DNA from: Herbiconiux solani NBRC 106740
GTDB lineage: Bacteria > Actinomycetota > Actinomycetes > Actinomycetales > Microbacteriaceae
Length of the DNA: 64,000 bases
Assembly: GCF_001571005.1 (NCBI RefSeq)
Contig: NZ_BCST01000003.1
Coordinates: 62,001-126,000, forward strand
Reading direction: 5' to 3'
Position 1 is the first letter of the stretch. Each line of letters begins with the position of its first letter. Shown piece after piece: positions 1 through 6,821 of the stretch. Under the pieces are notes generated by a model that had not been told where the DNA came from, made no database searches, and saw only the letters and a list, made by a program, of their open reading frames with translations. The position numbers and the translations under genes were made by a program.

Positions 1-382
1 TGGCCGCCTCCTGGGTGCCGATCAGCACGCCGAGCGCGTTGACCTCCATGATGGAGCGCCAGTTGTCCTCGGTCACGTCGAGGAACTGCATCGGCACGTT
101 GAAGCCGGCGTTGTTGAACCACACGTCGATGCGGCCGAACTCCTGCACCGCGCGCTCGACCACGGCCCGCACGTCGTCGCGCACCGACACGTTGGCGCGC
201 ACACCGATCGCCCGCTGGCCCGAACCCTGCAGCTTCTCGGCCGCCGCGGTGGCCGCCTCTTCGTTCAGGTCGGCGATCACGATCGCCGCACCTTCCCCGG
301 CGAGGGCGTTCGCGATGCCCAGGCCCATCCCGCTGGCGGCGCCGGTGACGACGACCACTTTGTCCTTCATACGATTCGCCAT
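1..382 (-). CDS. SDR family NAD(P)-dependent oxidoreductase, truncated by the window edge
   Basis: The first 127 residues of a short-chain dehydrogenase/reductase are visible; the gene runs off the left edge. The cofactor loop TGAASGMG is at residues 13-20, an Asp closes the second strand (residue 38, typical of NAD preference), and the NNAG motif is at 90-93. The catalytic Ser and Tyr would lie beyond the edge. The start at 382 is preceded by GAAAGGGA; an internal ATG at 370 is the alternative. It is divergent from the XRE-cupin regulator at 528-1307, which is therefore its likely regulator (inference). SDRs of this kind reduce or oxidise small alcohols, ketones or sugars; the substrate cannot be read from the sequence. 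The nearby 2-oxoacid dehydrogenase makes a link to acetoin or diol metabolism conceivable but unproven. Confidence 0.9.
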   Translation of the reverse strand, partial: MANRMKDKVVVVTGAASGMGLGIANALAGEGAAIVIADLNEEAATAAAEKLQGSGQRAIGVRANVSVRDDVRAVVERAVQEFGRIDVWFNNAGFNVPMQFLDVTEDNWRSIMEVNALGVLIGTQEAA

Positions 383-407
383 TGATTCGTCCCTTTCGGC
401 ATGTTCA

Positions 408-443
408 GTGTTGCTTGCCAGTGTGTTCAGCATAGCAACACAC
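408..443. promoter_or_regulatory. Candidate operator of nested inverted repeats between SDR and XRE genes
   Basis: GTGTTGCT at 408-415 is the exact reverse complement of AGCAACAC at 434-441. A second perfect pair, GTGTGTT (421-427) and AACACAC (437-443), overlaps it, and TGTTCAG occurs twice (402-408 and 424-430). The cluster lies just upstream of the SDR start in a divergent intergenic region, where an autoregulating XRE-cupin protein would be expected to bind. The binding role is inference. Confidence 0.45.
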
Positions 444-492
444 TCCGCCGGGATGACCCTACAAAATTAGAGAGACGGATCAGGGCCGTTCG

Positions 493-498
493 TATACT
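493..498 (+). promoter_or_regulatory. Candidate -10 box (TATACT) of the XRE-cupin gene
   Basis: TATACT matches the housekeeping -10 consensus closely and stands out in this GC-rich DNA. No good -35 is seen at the usual spacing. It would start a transcript near position 505, leaving a leader of about 70 nt before the SD-supported start at 576. Confidence 0.4.
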
Positions 499-527
499 CT
501 TGCTGCACAAGACGTCCGCCCTCAGGG

Positions 528-1307
528 ATGCTGAACAGAGGGTGCCGGGGTGGACTAGACGCAAGGAGATGGACCATCACCGATGACATCGGGCCCCGCC
601 TGCGCGCTGCGCGCATCGCGAAGGGCATCAGCCTCAGGAGCGTGGCCACCTCACTCGGTGTCTCGGCCAGCCTCATCTCCCAGGTCGAGACGGGGAAGAC
701 GCAGCCGTCGGTGAGCACGCTCTACGCTCTCGTCAACCACCTCGGCATCTCGTTCGACGACCTGATGGCCGGCAGCGCGCACGGCTCGGCGGCCCCCGCC
801 GCCGCGGCGCAGAGCGCCGAGAACGGGCGCGCGGCGCGGTCGCTCCCCGCGGCCGAGCAGTGGCCGGTCGGTGTGCCGGTGCAGCGCAGCGACGAGAACC
901 CCGTGCTCGAGATGGAGAACGGGGTGCGCTGGGAGCGCCTGGCTGCGAGCCGCGACGGATCGGTGGATCCGCTGCTCGTCACCTACGACCCCGGGGCCTC
1001 GAGCTCGATCGAGGGCCGGATGATGCGGCACAGCGGCGTCGAGTACGCCTACCTGCTCTCGGGCGAACTCACCGTGCGCCTCGACTTCGACACCTTCACC
1101 CTGCGGCCCGGCGACTCGCTGAGCTTCGACTCGGTGCGGCCGCACATGTACGTCAACGAGGGTACGGTCCCGGCGAAGGGGCTGTGGTTCGTGGTGGGCC
1201 GCCGCGAGTTCTCGAACGAGATGCCCGACTCGGGCCAGCCGGAGCGCGCCACGGGCAATCTCAGCTCGGCGGTCGACGTCCTCCAGGCCATGGACCGCCT
1301 GGCCTGA
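528..1307 (+). CDS. XRE family transcriptional regulator with C-terminal cupin domain
   Basis: The protein has an N-terminal Cro/CI-type helix-turn-helix (core VSASLISQVETGKTQPS), a short Ala-rich linker, and a C-terminal small-molecule-sensing cupin (GVEYAYLLSGELTVRL, then LRPGDSLSF). This is the common HTH_3 plus cupin_2 architecture of catabolic and stress regulators. The only canonical in-frame start is ATG at 528, but it lacks a ribosome binding site. A perfect AAGGAG at 563-568 lies 7 nt before an in-frame ATC at 576, and translation from 576 gives an N-terminus (ITDDIGPRLRAAR) that resembles family members beginning MTD-IGPRLRAAR. The true start may therefore be the non-canonical ATC. 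It is divergent from the SDR gene and probably controls it and itself (inference). Confidence 0.9.
   Translation: MLNRGCRGGLDARRWTITDDIGPRLRAARIAKGISLRSVATSLGVSASLISQVETGKTQPSVSTLYALVNHLGISFDDLMAGSAHGSAAPAAAAQSAENGRAARSLPAAEQWPVGVPVQRSDENPVLEMENGVRWERLAASRDGSVDPLLVTYDPGASSSIEGRMMRHSGVEYAYLLSGELTVRLDFDTFTLRPGDSLSFDSVRPHMYVNEGTVPAKGLWFVVGRREFSNEMPDSGQPERATGNLSSAVDVLQAMDRLA
563..568 (+). promoter_or_regulatory. Shine-Dalgarno AAGGAG pointing to an ATC start at 576
   Basis: AAGGAG is separated by 7 nt from ATC (576-578) in the frame of the XRE-cupin gene. The ATG at 569 directly abuts the SD, is out of frame and opens only five codons before TGA at 584. This site decides the start call of the XRE-cupin gene. 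Confidence 0.6.
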
Positions 1308-1332
1308 CGTCCCGCTCCCGCACCCTGCCGTC

Positions 1333-1399
1333 CGAACGGGCTGCTGAGAAGCTCCACGCGTGCAATACGCACACATAACGCTCCTCAGCAGCCCGTTCG
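1333..1399. repeat. 67-nt palindromic element, family A, copy 1
   Basis: CGAACGGGCTGCTGAG at 1333-1348 pairs perfectly with CTCAGCAGCCCGTTCG at 1384-1399; past one mismatch the stem continues to about 20 bp. The loop carries CACGCGTGCAATA (1355-1367). The loop segment GCGTGCA (1358-1364) is complementary to TGCACGC (1400-1406) just outside the 3' arm, so a pseudoknot is possible. A second copy of identical length is at 33926-33992. It sits between convergent genes (XRE-cupin and E2). Confidence 0.85.
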
Positions 1400-1482
1400 T
1401 GCACGCACCGCCCCCCAATGCAACGCAACAGGCCCTACTCGACGACCCAGGGTGAGACCGTCGCCGCGTCAGCGACGGCGGC

Positions 1483-1572
1483 CTCACATGTCGCCCGTGC
1501 CGGGCAGGGACCGGCGCGGCAACAAGCACCTCGCATGTCGCCCGCGCCGGGCGGGGACCGGCGCGGCACTAA
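1483..1572. repeat. Two direct repeats with a 47-nt period at the 3' end of the E2 gene
   Basis: Two near-identical units begin with CATGTCGCCC at 1487 and 1534 and share CCGGCGCGGCA. Each unit is internally dyad-symmetric (GCGCCGG with CCGGCGC). The second unit overlaps the E2 stop codon at 1569-1571. A role in 3' end formation or mRNA stability is plausible but not shown. Confidence 0.7.
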
Positions 1573-3149
1573 AGCAGAATGCTCAGCGGGTTCTCGATCC
1601 GCGACGTGAACGCCGCCAGCCACCGCGCCGCCAGGGCCCCGTCCACTGCACGGTGGTCGACCGAGAGCGTGCAGCGCATGACCGTCGCGACGCGGATCTC
1701 GCCGTCGACCACGACCGCCTGCTGCGTCGCGGCCCCCACGGCGAGGATGCCGGACTGCGGCGGGTTGAGGATCGCCGAGAACTCCAGCGTTCCGTACATC
1801 CCGAGGTTCGAGACCGAGAAGCTGCCGCCCTCGAGTTCGTGCTGCTTGAGCTTCTTCTCCTTGGCCCGGCCCACGAGTTCGGCGATCGACGCACTGACCG
1901 CGCTGAGGCTCTTGGTGTCGACACCTCGCACGACCGGAGTCACCAGGCCGCCTTCGGTCGCCACGGCGACCGCGATGTCGACGGCGCGGTGCACCCGCAT
2001 GCCTTCGTCGCTCCAGGTGACGTTGGCCTCGGGCACCTCGGCGAAGGCCGCAGCCACCGCCTTGACCACGAAGTCGTTGATCGAGACCCGCACGCCCGAG
2101 GTCTCGTTGACCTGCTTGCGCAGGGCGATCAGGTCGTCGACCCGGCACTCGGTCGTGAGGTAGAAGTGCGGAACGGTCGCCTTGCTCTCGGTGAGCCGAC
2201 GGGCGATCGCCTTGCGCATGCCGGTGTGGGGCACGAGGTGCCACTCGGCGGACGCGTCGGAGGCGGATGCCGGTGCCGGGGCGGCCGGCTGGGCCGGAGC
2301 GCTCGGTGCCGAACCGGTCGGTGCCGGCGTGCTCGCTGCGGGCGTTGCCGCCTCGGTAGCGGGCGCGGCGGTCGGAGTCACCTGAGCCGCGGGAGCCGCG
2401 TTCTCGATGTCACGGCGCACGATCCGCCCGTCCGGCCCGGTGCCGGAGATGGAGGCGGGATCGATCCCCTTCTCCTTCGCGAGCTTGCGCGCGATCGGGC
2501 TGACGAACAGGCGCGAGCCGGCCTCGGTCGACGCTGACACCGACGCGGATGCAGGCGCGGCAGCAGACGCTGCGGAATCACTGCCACCCGTCGCACCAGT
2601 CGTACCGGCCGTAGCCGACCCAGGCACCTCGGGCACGGCGGCCTTCTCGGCCTCCACCTGCGACGCCGCCTCGACGACCGGAGTCGCTCCGTCGGGGTCG
2701 CGCTCGGCCTCGTCGCCCTCGGGGATCGCGGGCGCGGTGCCGTCCGCACCGGGCTCGGGCGTCGGCGTGGCGCCCGACGGTCCCGTCGCGGGCGCCGCAT
2801 CCGAGGCAGAGCCGGCCGCAGCATCCGTCGCAGAGCCGGCCGCAGCATCCGCCGCACCGGCCCCACCACCACCGCCGCCGAGCAACGCGTCGATCTCGGC
2901 GTCGCCCTCGCCCTCGGCGATCAGCACGGCAATCGGCGCACCGATCTCGCCCGACTCACCGGGCTCGAGCAGCACGCGCCCGACGATCCCGGCATCCTCG
3001 GAGTTGTACTCCACGACGGCCTTCTCGGTCTCGATCTCGGCCAGGGGATCCCCCACGGCGATCGACTGGCCGGGCTCGACGAGCCACGACGCGATCGCGG
3101 CCTCCTCCGAACCAGCGAGGACACTGGGCATCCTGATGATGATCGCCAT
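1569..3149 (-). CDS. Dihydrolipoamide acyltransferase (E2) of a 2-oxoacid dehydrogenase complex
   Basis: The protein has 526 residues in the classical E2 layout. An N-terminal lipoyl domain (about 1-79) carries the lipoylated Lys43 in IETEKAVVEY. A long Ala/Pro/Gly-rich linker follows, then a peripheral subunit-binding domain (about 214-251, SPIARKLAKEKGID), a second Ala/Pro linker, and the C-terminal acyltransferase domain (about 303-526) with catalytic His499 and Asp503 in HRAVDG. E2 transfers the acyl group made by E1 to CoA. The start lies one base after the E1 stop, with the SD inside the E1 3' end, so the two are cotranslated. No E3 gene is adjacent, so a shared dihydrolipoamide dehydrogenase encoded elsewhere is presumed. 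Whether the substrate is pyruvate, acetoin or a branched-chain oxoacid cannot be decided from the sequence. Confidence 0.93.
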   Translation of the reverse strand: MAIIIRMPSVLAGSEEAAIASWLVEPGQSIAVGDPLAEIETEKAVVEYNSEDAGIVGRVLLEPGESGEIGAPIAVLIAEGEGDAEIDALLGGGGGGAGAADAAAGSATDAAAGSASDAAPATGPSGATPTPEPGADGTAPAIPEGDEAERDPDGATPVVEAASQVEAEKAAVPEVPGSATAGTTGATGGSDSAASAAAPASASVSASTEAGSRLFVSPIARKLAKEKGIDPASISGTGPDGRIVRRDIENAAPAAQVTPTAAPATEAATPAASTPAPTGSAPSAPAQPAAPAPASASDASAEWHLVPHTGMRKAIARRLTESKATVPHFYLTTECRVDDLIALRKQVNETSGVRVSINDFVVKAVAAAFAEVPEANVTWSDEGMRVHRAVDIAVAVATEGGLVTPVVRGVDTKSLSAVSASIAELVGRAKEKKLKQHELEGGSFSVSNLGMYGTLEFSAILNPPQSGILAVGAATQQAVVVDGEIRVATVMRCTLSVDHRAVDGALAARWLAAFTSRIENPLSILL

Positions 3150-3150
3150 C

Positions 3151-5352
3151 TCAGCTCTCCTTCCCGGCTGCGGCGCCGAATCCGGCGCGCACGCGTTCGA
3201 GGCCGAGGACGACCTCCTCGCTCCGTGCGATGGCGGCCCGCTCGAGCACCTTCGAGATGCTCGGCGACGCCTCGGAACCCGTCACCCGCTGCACCGGCTG
3301 GTCGAGCCAGTCGAAGTAGCGGCGCTGGATCTCGTCCGACAGCCAGGCACCGTAGGAGGTGCCCTGGGCGCCCTGCTCCACGATCAGCACGCTGTTGGTC
3401 TTCTTGATGCTCTCGCCGATGGTGTCCCAGTCGATCGAGGCGCGGTCGAGGAAGCGCAGGTCGATCAGCTCGGCGTCGATGCCGGTCTGCTCGATCGCCT
3501 TGGCGCTCTCGCCGACCATCGAGAGGTAGCTGATCACCGTCACGTCCGAGCCGGTCCGCCGCACGGCGGCCTTGCCGAAGGGGATCTGGTAGTCGAGGTC
3601 CTCCGGGATCTCGCCGGACTCGGCATAGAGGTCGACGTGCTCGATCATCAGCACCGGGTCCTGGATCGCGAGCGCCGCGTTCATCAGCCCGATGTAGTCG
3701 AAGGGCGTCGAGGCGGCCATGATCCGCCAGCCGGGGCTCGTGGCGAAGATGCCGGCCGGGTCCATCAGGTGCTGGGATCCGTAGCCGGAACCCATCGCCA
3801 CCTTCGTCCGCAGCACCAGCGGCACCGGGTTGTCGCCGCCGAACATGTGGCGGGCCTTGCCGATCTGGTTGAAGACCTGGTCGGCGGCGACCCAAATGAA
3901 GTCCGGGTACATGAACTCGACCACGGGCCGGTAGCGGCCGTCGAGCGCGATGCCGGCACCGAGGCCGGCGAAGGCGTTCTCGCTGATCGGCGTGCCGAGC
4001 ACCCGGCCCTCGTACTTCTCGGACAGGCCCTTGGTGGCACCGTTCGTGCCGCCCTTCAGGCGGTGCACGTCTTCACCCAGCACGACGATCCGGTCGTCCT
4101 CGGCCATCCGCGCATCCATCACGGCGGCGACGGCGTCGACGAACTTGCCGGTGCGGGTGGCGCCGGTGTACTGGTCCTGCTCGAGGGTGGTCGCGTCGGC
4201 GAGCTCGCTCAGGTCGCCGCGGATGCCGACGTCGACGAAGCTCGGGTCCGGCCACAGGTCGGGGCGGATCCGGCGCACGCCCGGCTTCCCACCCGGGTCG
4301 GGCTCGGTGAGGGCGTCCGAGGCACGGCGCACCGCATCCTGAGCCTGTGCCCGCACCGACTCGAGTCCCGCGTCGTCGATCAGGCCGAGGGCCTTCATCT
4401 CGCGGCCCATGCGGGTCAGCGGGTCGCGCTCGCGCCAGGCCGCCTCCTCGTCCTTGGGGCGGTAACCGAACGCGCTGCCGGGGTACGGGCCGTTCTGGTG
4501 GAAGAAGCGGTACACCTCGGCCTCGATGACGGCCGGGCCGCGGCCCGAGCGCATGTGCTCGGAGGCCTTCTCCATGGCGAGGTGCACGGCCAGCGGATCC
4601 ATGCCGTCGACCCGCCAGGCCGGGATGTTGAAGCCGAGCGCGCGGGCCGAGAGTCGCGGCTCCGCGGTCACCTCGCTGACGTGCGTCGAGACGGCGTAGA
4701 GGTTGTTCTCGATGAAGAAGCACAGCGGCACGTTCCAGGCCGCCGCGAGGTTCATCGATTCGAGCACCGAGCCGATGTTCACGGCGCCGTCACCGAAATA
4801 GCTCACGGTGAGGTCGGTCGTGCCGGCGTGCTTCTGCGACCAGGCGTTGCCCGCCCCCATCGGCACACCGCCGCCGACGATGGCGTTGGTGCCGAGCGCA
4901 CCGGCCTCGTGCCACTGCAGGTGCATGGAGCCGCCGCGACCACGGCAGTAGCCCTGGGCGAGGCCCAGGATCTCTGCGAGCGTCTTCTGCAGCACCTCCT
5001 GCACGGCGTCGTTGACGAGGTGCTCGGGGTCGAGCCCCTCCGGAGCGACGTGGCCGAGGGCCTTGGCGAGGAACTGGTGGTGCCCGCGGTGCGAGCCGTT
5101 GACCCCGTCGGCCGAGCGCAGACCGACGATGGATCCGACCGCCCCGCCCTCCTGCCCGATGGACGAGTGCGCGGGGCCGTGCACGAGGCCGGCGCCGGCC
5201 AGGTCGAGCACGGTCTCCTCGAACGCACGGATGAGGTGGAGCTGACCGAGCATGGTGGCCAGGAGCGCCGGATCGGCGGCCTTCCAGTCGGCGGACGTGG
5301 TGCGCAGCTCGACCCAGTCGGACCCTGGCTGCAGACGCTTCTCGCGGGGCAT
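3151..5352 (-). CDS. 2-oxoacid dehydrogenase E1, fused alpha and beta subunits, ThDP-dependent
   Basis: At 733 residues this is the E1 alpha and beta chains joined in one polypeptide. The alpha half (about 30-350) has the HRGHHQF segment near residue 88 and the thiamine diphosphate motif from GDG (187-189) to ENN (215-217). The beta half (about 398-733) begins GKFVDAVAAVMDARM and includes GEDVH, the FMYPDF segment and a transketolase C-terminal domain. E1 decarboxylates the 2-oxoacid and loads the acyl group on the E2 lipoyl arm. The start has a strong AAGGAG. It is the first gene of the E1-E2 operon and diverges from the VOC gene at 5495. Fused E1 forms are known for acetoin- and branched-chain-type enzymes; the exact substrate is left open. 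Confidence 0.93.
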   Translation of the reverse strand: MPREKRLQPGSDWVELRTTSADWKAADPALLATMLGQLHLIRAFEETVLDLAGAGLVHGPAHSSIGQEGGAVGSIVGLRSADGVNGSHRGHHQFLAKALGHVAPEGLDPEHLVNDAVQEVLQKTLAEILGLAQGYCRGRGGSMHLQWHEAGALGTNAIVGGGVPMGAGNAWSQKHAGTTDLTVSYFGDGAVNIGSVLESMNLAAAWNVPLCFFIENNLYAVSTHVSEVTAEPRLSARALGFNIPAWRVDGMDPLAVHLAMEKASEHMRSGRGPAVIEAEVYRFFHQNGPYPGSAFGYRPKDEEAAWRERDPLTRMGREMKALGLIDDAGLESVRAQAQDAVRRASDALTEPDPGGKPGVRRIRPDLWPDPSFVDVGIRGDLSELADATTLEQDQYTGATRTGKFVDAVAAVMDARMAEDDRIVVLGEDVHRLKGGTNGATKGLSEKYEGRVLGTPISENAFAGLGAGIALDGRYRPVVEFMYPDFIWVAADQVFNQIGKARHMFGGDNPVPLVLRTKVAMGSGYGSQHLMDPAGIFATSPGWRIMAASTPFDYIGLMNAALAIQDPVLMIEHVDLYAESGEIPEDLDYQIPFGKAAVRRTGSDVTVISYLSMVGESAKAIEQTGIDAELIDLRFLDRASIDWDTIGESIKKTNSVLIVEQGAQGTSYGAWLSDEIQRRYFDWLDQPVQRVTGSEASPSISKVLERAAIARSEEVVLGLERVRAGFGAAAGKES

Positions 5353-5408
5353 TCCACTTTCTCCTTCGATCGTGGGAAATGCAGGTACACGAGCACGCTA
5401 ACCCGTGA

Positions 5409-5470
5409 ATGGATACATTTCAACCCTTTTGCTCGGACATTGTGGCGAGTATCGTCGGCGATGGATACAT
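5409..5470. promoter_or_regulatory. Candidate regulator sites: two copies of ATGGATACAT in the E1/VOC divergent promoter
   Basis: ATGGATACAT occurs at 5409-5418 and again at 5461-5470. The outer ATG/CAT of each copy is palindromic, and the short TA-centred form fits operators of FCD-type GntR regulators, one of which is encoded at 6067. Placing the sites between the divergent E1 and VOC genes would allow joint control. The match is suggestive only. Confidence 0.4.
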
Positions 5471-5494
5471 CCTTGACGCAGAGAGGCGTAAGAC

Positions 5495-6019
5495 ATGCCC
5501 ATTCCCACACTGCGCGGCGCCGAGCACCTCGGCTTCACCGTCCCCGACATGGAGGAGGCGCACACCTTCTTCGTCGACGTGATCGGGGCCGAGCACATCT
5601 ACTCCCTGCCGGCCATGCAGAAGGACGACGACTGGATGCAGGAGCACCTCAACGTCGACCCGCGCTCGGTCGTCAACGAGATCCGCTTCTACCGCTGCGG
5701 TCACGGTCCGAATTTCGAGGTCTTCGAGTACCAGCCCGCCGCCGACCAGCGGCCGCAGCCGCGCAACAGCGACCTGGGTGGTCACCACATCGCGTTCTAC
5801 GTCGACGACCTGGATGCGGCGATCGCCTACCTGCGCGAGTCAGGCATCCGCGTGCTCGGCGAGCCGACCGCGTCTCGGAACGCTTCGGCCGGCCAGCGCT
5901 GGATCTACTTCCTGAGCCCGTGGGGAATGCAGTTCGAGCTGGTCAGCTACCCGGACGGCAAGGCGTACGAGAAAGACGCCCCGGTGCTGCTCTGGCACCC
6001 GGCCCGCCCGGCCGAATGA
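5495..6019 (+). CDS. VOC family (glyoxalase/dioxygenase fold) metalloprotein
   Basis: This 174-residue protein has two beta-alpha-beta-beta-beta modules of the vicinal oxygen chelate fold. Candidate metal ligands sit at the expected places: His11 (AEHLGFTV), Glu78 (FEVFEY), His98 (GGHHIAFYV) and Glu148 (MQFELVSYP). The motif PWGMQFELVSYPDG is typical of lactoylglutathione-lyase-like and ring-cleavage enzymes. It is divergent from the E1-E2 operon and followed after a short gap by a GntR regulator, so it probably belongs to the same catabolic unit. Reaction and substrate are unknown. Confidence 0.85.
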   Translation: MPIPTLRGAEHLGFTVPDMEEAHTFFVDVIGAEHIYSLPAMQKDDDWMQEHLNVDPRSVVNEIRFYRCGHGPNFEVFEYQPAADQRPQPRNSDLGGHHIAFYVDDLDAAIAYLRESGIRVLGEPTASRNASAGQRWIYFLSPWGMQFELVSYPDGKAYEKDAPVLLWHPARPAE

Positions 6020-6066
6020 TCTGCCGGGTGCTGTGCCGGGTGACCCGCCGCTAGGCTGGCGCCGAC

Positions 6067-6720
6067 ATGAGTGCGATCAGCGAGAACGTCGCGAGCCACC
6101 GCATCGCGGATGCGCTGCGCACCGAGATCCTCGGCGGTGCGCTCGCCCCGGGCACCCGCATCCGCCAGGAGGATCTGGCCGAGCGCTTCGGCGCCAGCCG
6201 CATCCCGGTGCGCGAGGCGATCAGGATGCTGGACGCCGACGGCCTGATCACCATGGTCTCGAACTCGGGCGCCTGGGTCTCGCGGCTCTCGCTCGCGGAG
6301 TGTACCGAGGCCTACTCGATCCGCGAGCGGCTCGAGCCGCTCCTGCTGCGGTCGAGCCTCCCGGCGCTCGACGCCGACGCGCTCGACCGCCTCGGAGCGC
6401 TCGCGGACGAGATGCAGCGGAACACCGACGTCGACGTGTTCATGCGGCTCGACCGCGAGTTCCACCTGCTGAGCTACTCGGGCGCGACACCGGGCGGGTA
6501 CCTGTGGGAGATCATCCACCGGCTCTGGAACACCACGCAGCACTACCGCCGCGCCTACGCGAACCTGGTGGGCGTGGGCCTCGAGGTGACGCACATGGAG
6601 CACCACCTGCTCGTCGACTGCCTGCGGCGGAGGGATGCGGACGACGCCGAGCGGGTGCTCGTGACGCACATCCGGCGGACGCGGCTCGAACTCGAGCGGC
6701 ATCCGGAGATCTTCGCGTGA
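6067..6720 (+). CDS. GntR family transcriptional regulator, FCD subfamily
   Basis: The protein has 217 residues. The N-terminal winged helix (about 8-70) includes IRQEDLAERFGASRIPVREA and LDADGLI. The C-terminal all-helical FCD effector domain (about 80-205) has DREFHLL and MEHHLLVDCL, whose Asp and His residues usually bind a metal that contacts a carboxylate effector. Such regulators repress organic-acid or amino-acid catabolism genes. Its position after the VOC gene and opposite the E1-E2 operon suggests that it controls this locus; the ATGGATACAT repeats at 5409 and 5461 are candidate sites. Confidence 0.9.
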   Translation: MSAISENVASHRIADALRTEILGGALAPGTRIRQEDLAERFGASRIPVREAIRMLDADGLITMVSNSGAWVSRLSLAECTEAYSIRERLEPLLLRSSLPALDADALDRLGALADEMQRNTDVDVFMRLDREFHLLSYSGATPGGYLWEIIHRLWNTTQHYRRAYANLVGVGLEVTHMEHHLLVDCLRRRDADDAERVLVTHIRRTRLELERHPEIFA

Positions 6721-6750
6721 CCGCAGCGTGACCCGCGCCTGAGAGCCGCT

Positions 6751-6819
6751 CGAATCGAATGAGAATCGGGGGGTCTGTCGACACTATGTCGACGAACCCC
6801 CCGATTCTCATTCCGTTCG
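6751..6819. repeat. 69-nt near-perfect palindrome between convergent genes (family D)
   Basis: GAATGAGAATCGGGGGGT (6757-6774) pairs perfectly with 6796-6813. After a two-base mismatch the stem continues with GTCGACA against TGTCGAC, leaving a 3-nt loop. Outside, CGAA (6751-6754) pairs with TTCG (6816-6819). It fills the gap between the convergent GntR and PanE-like genes, so it can act as a terminator in both directions; no U-tract is seen. Confidence 0.85.
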
Positions 6820-6821
6820 GA

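Noticed and set aside
2407-6054. Open frame of over 1,200 codons antisense to the E1 and E2 genes
   Set aside because: It lies opposite clear E1/E2 genes, has Arg/Pro-rich low-complexity composition typical of GC-rich antisense frames and no SD or domain.
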